64,000 bases of DNA from Cercis canadensis (GCA_003255065.1 QAOA01005544.1:310001-374000); one strand, 5' to 3'; shown: positions 1 through 14,851, numbered from the stretch's first letter. Notes: generated by a model from the letters alone, not told the origin. Numbers and translations are program-made.

Positions 1-778
1 TGGTCATTTGTTATCATCTATCATGGTCATTTTTTATAATTTACTTCTGAAACTGTTCCTTTGCCCCTTTCCTTTTCTGCTATTGACCGTTTTGGTGACT
101 AGTACATGAATATATGTGGGCGGTAACGAATGTTCAGTAATTCTTCATCTCTTGAAAATCTCACCAGACGGAACAGACCATGCTCTTTGCTCAATGTCTA
201 GCTCAGGGTGTTCTTCTCTATGTTTTCCTGTGCATTAAATTCTACGACATTTCTATTTAAATTGTTGTATGTTGTCCTTCAAATCATATCTAGGGTGGAA
301 CCCAGTGTCAGAGGTTGTCTCCTACAGCAAATTTTTAGTGGATATAATACTGGGATCTTCTACACACCTATAGTATTAGAAATATTTCCCTTTTCCCAAT
401 ATACTTGTGTACGTGTATTCCAGAACTGGGGAGGCCATATAGTTGTGGCTTACTTACAGTAATGCATCTATGCATTCACAATCAGTTCCTTTACTATGGC
501 ATTGACGTATACAGTGTGATTCATTTAAGTCGTAAGGCTTATGTTACTTTCATAGTTTTATTTGCTTGCCATTTGCAATGTCGCATTTGAAGCATTCTTG
601 ATGAATATCTAGTTGCACTTATGCCAACCACTAGTTCCTTTGGATGTCTGCTTACACCCTAAGGTGAAAATGGGTTGTATAGAAACTTATTTTATTTTTC
701 AGCTCATGTGGAACATGACTATTATCCTTGTATTTGCCTTTTGAGGATTCTTGATTCCATTTCCGCTCCTCTTCCCAG

Positions 779-1094
779 ATAGATGATGTGATTAGTCAAG
801 CTCAAGCAACAAGATCAGTCCTAGGATCTCAAAGGGCTCTGTTTGGTGATGTTCAAGGAAAAGTGAAACTTCTTAGTGATAAGTTTCCCATAATTCGTAG
901 CCTGCTTGGTATGTTGTAAACCAGTCTGTCGTTAGACTTTGCGCATGATATTTCACTTTTCTACACTCTTTGGTGTTAACGACATACTTTTTGCAGGTTC
1001 CATAAATAGGCGACGGTCAAGGGATAACCTTATTCTATCAGCAGTAATTGCTGCTTGTACGTTGTTTCTCATCATTTATTGGCTCTCAAAGTAA
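779..1094 (+). CDS. GOS12: Golgi SNARE GOS12-like, 3' end (last two exons)
   Basis: Two terminal exons, 779-908 and 997-1094, joined by a GT-AG intron inside a glycine codon. They encode the C-terminal part of a Qb-SNARE: the end of the SNARE coiled coil (IDDVISQAQATRSVLGSQR...), a basic juxtamembrane stretch (INRRRSRDN), and a hydrophobic tail anchor that ends in IIYWLSK followed by a stop. This tail matches GOS12 (Golgi SNAP receptor complex member 1) better than GOS11, which ends differently. The family acts in ER-Golgi and intra-Golgi vesicle fusion, held in the membrane by the single C-terminal segment. Earlier exons lie left of the window; I found none in positions 1-778, which read as intron. 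Family assignment is secure. The choice of GOS12 over GOS11 rests on remembered tail sequence. Confidence 0.9.
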
Positions 1095-4000
1095 CTAAAG
1101 ATGTACTTCATAACACCGGAAATTATAAATGATGGTGCTTTTTATCCATTAAAGAATTTTGTTTCCATTGGCTCATTTTGCGTACCAATAGTTAACATTT
1201 GCAAGTTGTTCTAACTCTTGAATTTTAACAATAGTTTTCTGATTTATATGCTGATTATGTAGAATTTTATTCCTATAAACTGAAGGGCTTAAAAGTGGTA
1301 TGGTAAGTTGAATGTCATTAATCGTGATTAAGATCAGAATATGATTGACGCCAATACAGAACTACCATGTGAATGGAGTTCCTGGCCCTCCCATATCAGT
1401 TCTGTAAGCCATTTTGTTGAAGGATCATTTGCATGACGCAGTATGACAACGTAAACGATGTTTATCATTTCCAAACGGCAAGGGTTCTGTCTGTTTCACA
1501 GCCTCTTCATTAATAAATCCAGAAATTACTGTTTATCATCTCTGATGATTAACAGTTACTATACAGCTATAGATCTAAGCCCTGTAATAGAATGAATGGT
1601 TAAGTAGGAATCATTAAGGTTACATGTATCTACCTCTTGCCCTTTGAATTGTAGTGACTAACCATTTAGGCCCTGTTAAAGTATCTTAAGAAAATCATGA
1701 TGGAATACTCGATTTTCAACTATTAAAATATTCCCGTCAAGAAGCCTATATTGCTTTATAGTTAACTTCTAGCATTATCTTCTATTCTATGTACTTTCTT
1801 TATAATCCACAATCTACTCTCGTAAGCCTTCACTTGGTTGCTAAACACCACGTGTTCCTATATTTGATATTGAGTCTCACATGTGAAATCACCACTGCTA
1901 CTTATAGCAAAGCACCATTTGGGAAATTTCCAGTCATGGCCAGAGGCCCAGAAGCATTGATTTCTCGAGCGACGGCTTCCTGCTCAATCTCATCACTTTT
2001 GACCTTGCATTATAAAACACTAATCAAAACTAGATACGCAAATTTGCATATACATTCAACTAAAGACTGTTTTTTTTTCCCCCCCAAAGAACTAAAGACT
2101 GCTTCTTGTATCTAAATGTCCATAAGATCAGCTTGCTGTGCTTGCAAGTGCAGGCAGGACATTTTTCTTGGCCTGTTAAGTGGTCCCTTCATGTCTTGAT
2201 ATTGTTGTGGTCCTTGTTCCATATTCCAACCAAGCTTAATTGGCTCCTTCTGTTATTCTCATAGATATATGTTCTAGTATGTACAAGTTCTTTTTGCATC
2301 CTAAAAAATTGAAACAAGCTGAACCCAGAAGCAGAATGGACCCCTTATAACCTTATTCATATATGAGAAATTAAGTTTGAGACCTTCATGTATAAAGAAA
2401 TTATAATACGTCCACAATGGATGCAGTCAAAGTTTAGGTGTTGCCTTGTACAGAAATGTGTAAGAGGTGTGCAGAAAATGTAACTCTGTGATCATACCGA
2501 TACACCAACAGTTACTCGTCTTTTTAGTAACAAACTGGAGATAAGCAAACCTTCTGGGTACAATGAAGATTCTTCTTTCTTTTTCTTTTTTAAAAGAATT
2601 CCCAATCTTAAACTTGAAAATCTAGGCCAAAGTTCATTCAAGGTTGAACTCTTTTCTCCATAGCAATGATGGGAACAAATACAGCGGTCTTCTGGTTGAA
2701 TTCTACACACCACCTAGATTCTAAAGGGATCGAGACTGTTGCAGAGTTGAAATTTTTCTGTGGCAACCAAAGTGAAAAAAAAAATTGGTATCCCACTTTT
2801 TCAAATTGAACTGACATCACAAAGAACATGAAGTTAAATAAATTAAATGTAAATGCTGTACATAGCGTTGGTTTTGGCCCGCAAACATGAAATAACAGAC
2901 CTTTGTTTACAAATAGAAATTACAGAATAAAATATTCAAGAAAAGCAAGGTCATAGATTTCGCCTATATATAATTGATTCCTGCATTAACAAAGCTTTAA
3001 ATCAATTAATAAAGCTCCACAACGACATTGATAACAACATATGAATTTGCAGTTTCTATCTTTTTAATTAATTCATCTTTCCACACGCCCTCTTCTAAAA
3101 CTTTTTATTTTTTTAAAGTACCAGTATGTCAGAAGCATTTGTGCAATTAAGCTCATCAAAACATTATAGGATCCCTCTAAATTTTAATTTGCGCACCAAA
3201 AAGTCTCCATCACAAGCAAGGATTATGAATGGAGAGTCATAAGCTCGCCATACCAAGATAAGCTAACTTCATACTATTTATGGAGAGTCACTATACACGT
3301 GCCGTTTAGAAGCACAAAAGAGATTGAGATGAAATGCTTAATGCACATTATTAACTCTTACGCAATGTCACATTAGATAAGTTGGTAAAATACGAGTCAG
3401 ATTGAAAAATATTTATGTATGTCAAGTTAAGTTTGGATTATACTAATTGTAAATCTTACCTAGATATATTTTTAGTGTGTGGTTACTTTATTTCTCCTTT
3501 CATGTTTTTGGAAAGAGTAATACTATCTTGGAACTAGTTATCAACAAATATTTTACATGTCATTATTTGAATTTAACTAAATTCAAATCTTACATATACT
3601 ATTTCACATATAATGGGTTAAAAAAATAATTTTTCTACATGCAAATTTGCACAAGTCATTTTATTTATATACTATATTCATTCATCTCTGTATATTTATT
3701 AAAATTCCAGTTTAACTAAATGGCTAAAATTATGAAAAATTCACTGAGAATTGAATATGACGAAGTGTACAATTCTCTAATGTGTAATTAGCAGCTTTGT
3801 AGCTGTGGCATGTGGGCTCAAGTTCGCATGGCCATGGAGCTTGTGCAACAGAGAGGTGAGGCTGTACAGAAGCAGACGTACGAATACCCACACCCTACTC
3901 AGCCTCAGATTCCAAAACAGTGACATAGCTGCGTAAATGTTATCTTTATTGGATTTCTGCCCCACACAGAGATAAGAGAGAGAGAACCTGCATGTGTTAC

Positions 4001-7000
4001 TGCTCGCAGGCTTTTACTGAGACCTATCTCTTGTGGGAGTACTCATTTACGATTACATGAAGAGATCTTCCACTACGTTTCTTTTCATAAATAAATGTAT
4101 GAGATTTATTATTTAAGTTACTCAAATCACAAATTATTTTAATAAATTATCAAAAAAATGAAATAGTTCATAATTGTTGTAAAAATTTTAAATGGTTATT
4201 ATTAATAACCTCTAGGATGATCAGTGGTCAATATATAATAATCATTAATTTATGAAGAGATGAAAGTGTAACAAATAAACAAAAACTAAGGGAGTCAATT
4301 GCTAATAGTTCCTAAATCTATTCTCAAAACCCTTGTGCACCCTCTCTCGTAACAACCCAAAGAACTTTAACTTCCCTAGTGAGCATTCGCCAATTCATCT
4401 AACCCAAAAAATTTAAGTCTCTTTATACACTGTATCACTTACAGTTGAGATGATTTGAGTTAATTTACTGGCCTCACCGAACTTTTTTTTTTTTTCCTAT
4501 ACAACTCAAATTTTGCTACCTCAATTGTGTGAGAAGTAACTAGTGTGTGTAAAATACTTTTCTCCAAAATAAAAGGAGAGACATGAATAACATGTTAACA
4601 TGGTTTTAAACCGCAAGCAATAGTCAACGGGTCATATACCCACCTTTTAATAAGGTCTCGAGTTCAAAAGCTTGTTAGTTTTTTTCATTTATCTCAATAT
4701 TATATTTATTTAATATTTGTGACCAATTACTAGATGCTTTCTGATAGTGAATGTATATAGACAAATACAGAAACTTCATTGGTCAATATTGATTATCCAG
4801 GCCCTTTGCTGCCACTTATAGGGCTTCAATTTTTGTTCCTCACAAAGTTTTGAAGAAGTTGTCAAATAGGATCCTAATATGATGTTCATTCTGACATTTA
4901 GGTTAGAGTTCTTTGAGGATATGGATGAAGTAGTTGATGCTAGGTTGGCTAATGACCTCTCTGTTGGATGACTGTAATTAATCTTTATTTGTTCTACTGC
5001 CTTGAACATGGTTTTGAACCTTTTCCTGCTCTTGAATGAACTGCAGCTTTTACCCAAAAAAAAAAACTAGTTTTCACTTTTGAGTTTATGGAAATAAGAG
5101 AAGAAAGGTCATTAAGCTCATGTTTTGTGTTGCTTCTCAGGAAAGAGTCAATAATTATGTCTTAGTTTGGCTCCAGTCTCATCCCCATTTTTCCATCTTA
5201 GTGACCCTCAACACATTAGGTTCTACAGACTACCTAGATGCCATTCTCTACCTAGGTTTCTTTTGTCTCTCAGTGCACAGTGTGCAGAAAAAACAAAATC
5301 GGTTACTTGATATTTTAAATTTTACTATCATTAGAATGCTAATCGTTATCTTTGACTATGTTACTTTTTTTCAAAACAGTAAGTGTTAGTGCGCAAATAT
5401 TTATTAGTCGTCGGAGTTGCACTATATATCTGAGCTTTATATAAGATCACACTTATTTGAGTTAGCAATTGTAAGGTCTAATAAAAGATTGAATTTGAAA
5501 TGCTTGACATATACGTTGATTTTTTAGTATGAATTTTATTAAAGGATAGTGAGAAAAAACTCAACGGGAAGAAGCTCGCGGGTTGAGAATGTATATTAAA
5601 TGGTTTGGACCCAAATATCCATTAATATCCTCTTCTTTTTTTTGCCCAGAAAATTCCATTAATATCGGTGTTACTCTCTTTATCCCTTATCTTCGTTATA
5701 TTATCCATTTGATTACGGTTTCGTTGAATCTGCTATTGATGTTTTTCCCCTATGAAATATCTCTTTCTTATAAAATAATAATCAAAATGTTGATATAGAT
5801 ATTAGATAGATACTACTAATAAATATTATGATAAGAAGAAATAAACATTTTTTTCCCAGTACACACCTTTTTATTTTAAATGGAAAAACATACTCTTTTT
5901 TTTTTATGAATATCTTATATATTTGGGAGCTGCTAAGTAACTCCCCTCAAAAGTAGGGATTAGTGCTACCACCCGTTGAAAACTCCTATTTTAGTTGGAG
6001 GGTACTTGAGTTTACTTGCGCAACAAAATAAGTTGAATTGTAATTCTTCCACAATTTTTGAAATACTGTGAAAAAAGTTTAAATGTATATCAACACTCAA
6101 AAGTTTAAATCTGATTATATAAACAAATTTTGTCGCTCGCCTTGGTTCTAATTTGTGAAGGAAAAGACACAAATGATATGTAATGTGAAAAGTCGAAAAT
6201 ATGCTTTTAGCATTATGTGATTATTTTTTGTGTGTATGTAGTTATTTTGTATATAAATTAATAAATTATACAATTATTTTATTTTGTATGTAGTTATTAT
6301 TTTTAAATATAAACAGAATAATTATATATTATCAATAAGTATTTTAGTCTTTTTTTCATATTGTGTATGAAAAACCTTGAAAATATGATATTTTAACACC
6401 TTTGTATCTTTTCTTCAAAGAAGTCAAACCTACAAATAATTTTTTCATTTTTTTTTTAAACTTGTGCTCAACCCATTTGTAGAATATTATGAAGGAAAAT
6501 TTGTACATATCATTACTCTATCATCAATCAAAGACAACCCCACATGAGGCCGACATGCTAGCCATGTCCTAGCCACAGACGCTGAAAATTTCAGAACCAG
6601 TAGGAACGATATGCTACTGCTCTTTGTAGTTTAGTGACCAATCCTCCACCAATTGAGGGTAATGTGGGGCATGTTTGGATCGATGAAACCCAATGGGACA
6701 TGTGGCATGGAGGGTGATGGCTTTCCAAAACATTTAAGCAAGTGGAAAATAACAGCCATCTTTTTCAGTAAAGTTAGGGTTACTATGCAAAGTATCTGTA
6801 ACGAAACAGTAAACCCTCTGTAGAGAAGGGCTACAATATAAGAAGAGTCCTAACTAAATTGGCAAACAGTAACTCAAAAGAAACATGTATTTTTTGCAAA
6901 GGACAAAGGAAAGTGAACGAAATTTAAAGATCTCTGCCGTCTGTTATCACTGATGAGGACGTACATATTTACATATATGTGTGCGGAGACATGTATGAGC

Positions 7001-8600
7001 GGTCAAATCAGTAATGTATTCCCCAGTGTCTTAAGTCTTAACCCAAAAAATATACACACAAAACTCAAACTTTTATGTGAAGAGAAGAGAAGTTATGGTA
7101 ATTTTGAGAAGTGTTACACATAACATTTTTTTTCTTTATTATTTTTTCACCATTGGGTGAATTTCAATTAAATTTACAACTTACAAATATAACCAAACCT
7201 GTTCAACTTTTTTTTTTTTTTTCATAACAGCTCATATTAAAATACAACTACATTTGTGAGAAAGTGTGAGATATTGAGTGGTGAATTTACTAATTTTGAG
7301 TGTCTACCTTGACTCACACTTAGTCACGAAAACTTTACAATAAGTTTAAAAGCATGATTTACTTCAGTTTGAGGAGAGTGGCTTAACAGACTTCCTTGAC
7401 AATGATAATTGATAAGGACATAAGGCAAGCAATGATTTATAGAGCAAAGAATGTCTACGCTACTTCATAATTTCCATAATGAGTAAAACTAATAGTTTCC
7501 ATTATGAGTAATTCTAACGAGTGTTGATGAAATCAAGGAAAGCGCAAGCATTCTACTAATTTACTTCAGCATGACAAGTCACTTGTTGAATATCCAAACT
7601 TTTATGGATTTGCAATGTTATTTTCACAAACTTCATATTTGTGAAGATCAAAAGTTGTGAAAACTTCAGAGACTATGTTGGAGCTACTATTTTTGTTAAT
7701 GGTATGTACTATATCAAACTATTCATGTATCCAATGTTGTTTCCTTTGTTAATGCTCATAGTATGAACCATAATCAGTTTATTAATGTCATAAAGAGATG
7801 AAATGGTGGTTGGAAACTAACAAAACAGAGAACCAATGGTTTAGTTCAGGCAGCGCCAGTTTTAAAATATTAGAACCAATGAATGCCGATTTGATTTAAT
7901 ATTGAACCTCAAACTGTACCAAGCTGTCCATGATTTTTTTTTTCTTGAAGATAGGATATTTATAATACATTGTATATTTGTATTTATTTTTAAGAAATTA
8001 CGTTATAGTTTTACCAAAAACAAAATGAAACTCCCTATAATATATATTTAAATTGCTAATAATATTATTATAACACTATAACCATATTAATCTTAAATTT
8101 TGAGAACTTACCCAACTTTAACGACCAATAGAAACCAATCCATGATTACTGCAACTATTTTTTTTGGTAAGAGTACTACTACTCAATCAACATGTGTGCA
8201 TAACTCAAGTTATCATATATAAGTTTAAATAGTAAACATAAATATTTAGATATAATAATACAATGAATCAAAAGGAAACTACTATGCTAAAATGAAGATT
8301 TATTTTTTTCTTTTGGTCTTGTGCTGAAATAAAGTTTATGATGATGTAAATGTATGATAGAATTGATGGCAACAAAGAAAAGGCAAATGAATACTGGAAG
8401 TGTGGTGGGTCACTGGCATTGAACTACCAAAAGGTGAGAAAACAAGAAGGCTCTAAGTAAAATAACGTCTTGATTGTAGTGGCCCGCCTTCTTAGGGCTT
8501 CATTTTAAACCCAGAGCGTTATAAAGAACAAAGATTTCATTTGAAAGACACAAGGGCCATCATAAAAATGGAATTGTAGAAAACCGAGGATAGCCTTGAA
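1095..8600. other. Gene-free interval with scattered repeat fragments
   Basis: The 3' UTR of the GOS12-like gene presumably fills the first few hundred bases. Beyond it I see no coding exon. Short ORFs such as 4776-5057 (-) and 5120-5389 (+) match nothing I know. Recognisable pieces are a repeat shared with 27.0 kb (4212-4260) and a degenerate tRNA-type B box near 4655-4670 (ggtctcgagttcaaaag), suggesting an old SINE fragment. The rest is AT-rich unique-looking DNA. Confidence 0.6.
4212..4260. repeat. Fragment of the repeat family also seen at 26.9-27.4 kb
   Basis: The segment containing gtcaatatataataatcatt is matched, in inverse orientation, by 27016-27045. The similarity extends about 15 bases further with mismatches. 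It looks like a remnant of the same inverted-repeat element family. Confidence 0.45.
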
Positions 8601-8695
8601 GCCCCATTAACTACGAAAACAACAGGTGAATGAGCCAAAGATAATCACTTCCATGCACACGTCCCTTTCTCTCTCCCTTCCCCCACCTCTGCCGC

Positions 8696-8703
<8 letters not shown>

Positions 8704-8727
<24 letters not shown>
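8704..8727. repeat. (CT)n microsatellite upstream of YABBY
   Basis: Uninterrupted CT dinucleotide run about 450 bp upstream of the YABBY start codon. CT-rich tracts are common in plant 5' flanks and leaders. Confidence 0.9.
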
Positions 8728-8976
8728 AATAAACACACATTCACATATACATATACACACACCCATTGGGAATGCCAACCATTCATTTTTTATTTTCTCT
8801 TTAACCTCAGCAGATTATTATCTCTATCAACTGTGGCTTGTTTTGAGTTATGATGCATCACCCAACTTGTCCAAACTAAAGACATGTACAAGAACAATAC
8901 AATTAAAAGACCACAAAATGGAGAGAGAAGGCAAACACTTTCTGGGTTTGTTCCATTCTATATTACTATAGTAGCA

Positions 8977-8999
8977 TCTCTCTCTCTCTCTCTCTCTCT
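8977..8999. repeat. (CT)n microsatellite in YABBY 5' leader or promoter
   Basis: Second CT run, about 170 bp upstream of the YABBY ATG, so probably within the 5' UTR or core promoter. Confidence 0.85.
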
Positions 9000-9170
9000 A
9001 CCCTTTCTTAATTCCACTCCCACACCCTTAACAGTAACTCAACAATCAAGAAGATCAGATCCATAGGAAGTTTATCTGTCTATCACCAAAATCCCCACTG
9101 ATCAGTCAATCCCATCAATCAAATCAAATCAAGAGAATCAGAGAGAAAGTGAATCAACAAAAAGAGAAGT

Positions 9171-11518
9171 ATGTCCGCCTCATCCACTTCCTTTTCACCG
9201 GACCAGCACCTCTCTCCTTCTCCCTCCGACCAGCTCTGCTATGTCCATTGCAACTTCTGTGACACTGTCCTCGCGGTATAACCCTCTCTCTATCTCTCTC
9301 CCCCTCTCTCATATCTTGGCCTATGTCCTATATCCATTATTGGGTTTAATTTGTTTCCCTTACCCACTTAACCCTCTTCTTGTTTGCATTTAGGTAAGTG
9401 TTCCTTGTACCAGTTTGTTCAAGACTGTCACAGTGAGATGCGGCCATTGCACCAACCTTCTGTCTGTGAATATGCGTGGGCTGCTACTTCCAGCTGCCAA
9501 TCAGCTTCACCTTGGACACACTTTCTTCACTCCTCAAAATCTTCTGGTATATATGAAGACAAAACTAGGGTTTCCAATGCTTCTAGTCTTTGCCCTTCTT
9601 TAGGTGCATAATAACTTATTGATGAGTATATTGTGTTTGAATCAGGAGGAGATTCGAAATGCACCATCATCAAATATGCTCATGAATCAACTTCCAAACC
9701 CGAATGACCATTCAGTTATGCCACTGCGAGGAGGACCTGAGGAAATCCCTAAACCTCCACCTGCTAACAGACGTGAGAATTTTCTTTGATTTGATATAAG
9801 TTCTTTATGTTTTTTTATTTGCTAATTTCTTATATAACTCCTTCACTTTTACAGTGAGAGATCATAGTTTTCACTATGAATTTTCTTCAATTCCCACCAC
9901 CCCCCCCCCCCCNNNNNNNNNNNNNNNNNNNNNNNNNNNNNNNNNNNNNNNNNNNNNTCTCCCCTTCCTTTTTCTTTCTTTGAAGTTCCTTTTCTACATA
10001 ATATGGTAGGTGATCAGAGATTCTTCTGATACCACTAATTAAAGAAAAGGAAAAAAGAAAAGTTCTCCTGATACCCTTTAGTTCTTCATTACACACAACT
10101 TTTAATCATAAAGTAGCCATTTAACCAATAGAGAAAGAAAGTAAGCATTAGTTCTATCCCTATCAAAGATCATTGTCAATCTGAACAGTGGCTAAGGTTT
10201 CTTATACTGCAAGTGGCAAAGAAAGAAGAATCTTTAGCACATTTATCTCATGCCTCACTCTTTTCTCTTTCCTGTTTTATTTAGTGCTTACAGAAAGCCA
10301 GCTTTATCTCTTCATATTGATTATAAACATTAAACTTCCAAAACTTTCAAACTCAACCTACCCCTTTTCTTTGATGTAGTCCTTCACAATCACTTCATGG
10401 AAATTAATGGTTGGTTTTCCAACTTTCCAAAGTACATTTTCTAAGGAAGAACATAAAAAGTTCTATTTTCCAAAGATAAAAGAAATCAAAGCTAAAATTG
10501 TCTCTTGTCTTAGTCTACATGTCTTCTTCCATGCACACACTGAGTGAGAGAGAGAAAGAAAGTGAGAGAGACCCCATTCTCCCCCGAAAATATAGTGCAG
10601 AATCCATGGGGAGAGTGATCGTTAGAGATAATGATGAGGTAATGATAGAATAGAAAGGGAGAGAGAAAGAGAAAGAGCCATTTGGCAAAAAGGTCAATCA
10701 AGTGATTTAATGTTCCTGTCTTTTGCCTGTGCAATGTCCGTGTGTTGCATGTCCAGCTCCAGAGAAGAGACAGAGAGTTCCATCTGCTTACAACCGCTTC
10801 ATCAAGTAAGTAATTAATTAACATTGATTTTAAGTCTTAATCATTATTACTCATTAGCAATACTCAAACCCTACCACCACTTGTAATAACCAATGCTTAT
10901 CTTTTGTTTTATTGTTCCTAATAAGTTTAATAATGATAAAAACAAATATTTTTTTGTCATATTTGATGAGATTGACATAATTTAAAATCTCAGGGACGAG
11001 ATCCAACGCATCAAAGCTGGGAATCCAGATATAAGCCACAGAGAGGCCTTTAGTGCTGCTGCAAAGAATGTGAGACCCAAGAAGATTCTAAATCTTACTC
11101 TCTTAGGGGATTTTTCTATTTTAGATAGTATTCTAGTTTTACTAATTAAAGAGTTCTCTTTTGTTTAATAAAGTATATTTAAATCTTGTTTTGTTTTCTT
11201 GTTGGTTTGAGTTTTTGATATGTGGGTCCATTTGACTTGTTTCTTTCAGTGGGCCCATTTCCCTCACATCCACTTCGGACTTATGCCTGATCATCAACCC
11301 GTGAAGAAAGCTAATGTGCGCCAGGTACTTACGAACCTTGCTACGTTTACCTTTTTTTTCTTTTGGCAGCACATGAATATTCAAAAAAAAAAAAAAAAAC
11401 TCTTATTTCTAGGGTTTATCATCTTTAGTTCTGTATTTTGGTCGTGTAGGAAGGAGAGGACATGCTCATGAAAGATGGCTTCTTCCCACCAGCAAATGTA
11501 GGTGTCTCTCCCTATTAG
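9171..11518 (+). CDS. YAB1: YABBY transcription factor, FIL/YAB1-like
   Basis: Seven exons in consistent phase: 9171-9275, 9394-9546, 9646-9772, 10757-10805, 10994-11069, 11250-11324 and 11450-11518, giving 217 residues. The N-terminal C2C2 zinc finger has Cys27-x2-Cys30 and Cys51-x2-Cys54. The HMG-like YABBY domain starts near residue 129 ([17 protein letters not shown]) and runs through the last conserved block, [12 protein letters not shown]. The C-terminus ends NVGVSPY. The seven-exon layout and this ending are typical of the FIL/YAB1-YAB3 clade, nuclear DNA-binding proteins that specify abaxial fate in leaves and floral organs. ATG 9171 gives [12 protein letters not shown], a usual family start. 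Two CT tracts lie upstream. Intron 3 carries a 45-base assembly gap but no exon is affected. YAB1 versus YAB3 is my best guess from the ends of the protein. Confidence 0.95.
9913..9957. other. Assembly gap (45 N) after a C homopolymer
   Basis: A run of N directly follows a C tract inside intron 3 of the YABBY gene. True length is unknown. Confidence 0.97.
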
Positions 11519-12334
11519 AGGTGTTGACTATTAGGGTTCTTAGTATTAATTAAAGTAATGGCTGTAAGAGTCTTGTCTTAGGTGTTAATGTTGTGTTGTA
11601 CTCCGTTGTGTTAAAAGTTGTTACTTTATGGTACGAGTGATGGGAGGGGATTATAATGAAGCCCAGATTAGTTTTCCTGAACTTGAGCATATTTGATTTT
11701 CTGTAAAATTGATCTCAACTTGAATGCGATTATCATGTTGAAAACTCTTGTCCTAAAATTTACAATATTATTGAAGTATTTCCTATCCCTTCAGCTTGGA
11801 AGTGTTATGGACCCCTTTGTGTAGATTTATGACAAGGTAAAAGAGCTTTCTTGACCAATTGATTAGATATTATTTCTTGTCATCCCATTTGTGTGAATGG
11901 TGGAAATGTACCTTATTCATGCTTAAGTTTCCCTCGAGGTAGTATGCTTTAGACAAAAACCCATTAGTTTACTAACTTGAACTTTTGGTGAACTAGTTCC
12001 GTGAGAAAAAGGACTAAAGATACAATACAAAACCATTTCATTGGCCTATTTTCTAGGCTATCAAGCATGCAGGTATTTCATGCGCCTTATTCCGTTTTTT
12101 AAGAGTAAATTTTCCCTTAAGGTATTCCAAAATAACATTCCACCACATTCTTTTCCTGATATCTTACAGTGTCCTCTTATTGACTGATTTGACTAATCAA
12201 TTCAAGTTTTTATTGGGCTTCCATCGATTAGACTTCTGGTTTGTGAGCCTTGTGAGGAACAGTTTGTTAGATGTAAAACCTAACTGATGATCCTAAAATC
12301 CCCATGTATTATTAATGATGTGATCCAAATGCTT

Positions 12335-12849
12335 TGTTGGGTTTGAAACATCTACAGTTCTACTTTATTGTACTTATGATATGAGCCCCCGCTAGTGCTG
12401 CAAGAACAGGAAAACATTTCTTAGGATTATCCCAAACATCCAGAGATTTACAACCAGTAGGTCTGGAAATCTCTCTTCAGAAGTTCTCTGAGAATAAACA
12501 GAGAAGTTAGGCAAATTCAATTGTGTTTAAATCAGTCATAGGACCTATTTATAATAGAATCTCCAACCACCATGACTCTCAACTGTTAATTTAACAGTCA
12601 TGTTTTTTTACCATTCATCAAAAATTGTGTCAGTATATACTCAAATACAAATAAAAATGAAAATTAATAGGAGCCTTTACATCTCATTTTGATGAAATGT
12701 ACACAGAGTGTCACACACACACGCCACATGTGAAGAGTGTTTTATAATTAATAGACTCTTCGAATGCTATTTCATTTCAATGTGGGACTTATTGAAAAGT
12801 CATCACTCTTTCACAATTAAATACCAAATTTAATACTATATTTCCAACA
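12335..12849. mobile_element. Solo-LTR-like repeat (low confidence)
   Basis: About 515 bp bounded by tgttgg at the left and ccaaca at the right, the inverted TG...CA form of LTR ends. Inside are a TATA-like stretch (ctatttataatag) and a motif near the right end, aatgtgggactt, which recurs as aatgtgagactt in the LTR-like unit at 20987. I could not find a matching 5-bp target duplication, so the call stays tentative. Confidence 0.35.
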
Positions 12850-14687
12850 AGATATGACCCATGGCTTACTGATATGAACTATTTCGCTCTTTTTGGCCAT
12901 TCCCACCCAAAATCAGATTGATTAAGCCTAATTATAGTGAGCCTGCCACTATAATTAGATAGTACGTCCTGTTACTTCTTTTCAATTCCTTATTATTCTC
13001 TTTCCACTTCTTAAAGCTCTTTTCTCAAATTCCTCAATTTTATCTACTAAAGCTTTCACTGACAGAACCATCCCCGAATCTCCCACTGGCTCCTTCATCT
13101 TCATTGTCAATTTGTCATGAATTGTAATTGTCACAAAAAGTTGTTACATATGGTTTGGCTAGCTCGTTGAATGAAAGGAGGTTCAATTCCTTATATTCTG
13201 AATTTTGGCTCTTTCAAATACAATTTTCAAACACAAAAGCTACGAAGCACGTCTCCAATTCGTTGATATTATGTTTGAATAAAGGGGCGAGATTAATTAC
13301 ATATTACTGTCAAAACAAATCTTTCCAAAACACTTCAAACCGATTTCAAACACTTCAATATAAATATTTATAAACTAAAACCTTTCAAATCATGGAAAAG
13401 ACATGGTAAGATATAAAATAGACTCGTTTAGGCTGTTAAAAACATTGTTTATCTTAATTCAAGAACTCTCTCTAAGCCCTTCTAGATCAATTCAATTAAT
13501 GAGCTTAGAAAAAATCGTAAACCTAGAACTAATCTTCAAATAAGAATACGTTATAACTCCTTTTTTGTTACATGATGGCATTTAGAATCCTACAAACAAT
13601 TTAAATCTCTCACCACTAGCTCACATCTAGTGGCTTGACCGCTCTTTTTGAAAAACATGTTTTTTCATACTTAATGGTGGATAAAAAAAAAAGGTGACCA
13701 ATGAGTTAATACCACCTCTCTAATAATTAGAATATTTGATGTCAATTGAGTTATATTATCACTTTATGCAGTTTTGACTTTTTTCCTGCACATTGTGCTA
13801 TTATGTTAAAAAAAAAAAAAAAAAAAGATAGAATTATGTTTATGGCTGGAAGAATGGTGGTAGTGGCCTTAAATTTCGTACTTCATAGTGAAAGGACTTC
13901 CCTTTGGTATACATTAATATATACTCTCGTATATATTTGTTGACACAACAATTTACAACAAAGCTACGTAGCAAAGTGAGTTGGGCAAACCCTAAACCAA
14001 TGGGGGATAAGGATTTTTTTGGGCTCAAGCAATACCAAAAGACCCTAAAAAAGTACCATTTCTAATCATAGGTTAACAAAAAAAAAATCTAGTCGCTAGA
14101 AAACATGACGAAATAAATTAATTCTCACTTTCCATTCCACATACAACCTCACCGCCAAACCATAAATTCGATCATTTGCACTCCCAAAATAGATTTTGGC
14201 AGTTTCATAATGTTATTCAACTTGACGATATTTTTTTTTTGGTATTTTTTGTTATGATTTTAGGTTCGGTACCACAAGTCTTGAGAATAATTTTGGTATC
14301 ACTCGACTACAAACTGTTTAATTTTCAACTTGACGGTATAGGCATGGGCAATTGGGGATGGCCATTCAAGGCATCATAACTGCACAAAACAGCGGTGCAA
14401 TACAGGGTTATTTTTGCAACAAATAAAATTATCAAAATTATCTCGTTATTGTTACTCATGTACATCTTATTGTTACTATTTTTTTTGTTTTTCACGAGAT
14501 GGTCCCTACAATTTTAATGTGAGATTAATCCTCGCTTGGGTTTCGACATGCCCTGACTATTAGTGCTTCCAACAGAATTCAAATTCTTGACATTGTCAAC
14601 TAAGCCACACCTAATAGTTCATTTTATTATTTTTGAAACATTACATAAATGCCCACCTCAATTTTATACTCGTATATATATATCTCT

Positions 14688-14851
<164 letters not shown>

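Noticed and set aside
1-778. Possible earlier GOS12 exons, including the ORF at 208-462
   Set aside because: No SNARE-like sequence in any frame; reads as intron.
4776-5389. ORFs of 93 (-) and 89 (+) residues
   Set aside because: No family resemblance, no splice or promoter context, AT-rich composition; chance ORFs are the simpler reading.
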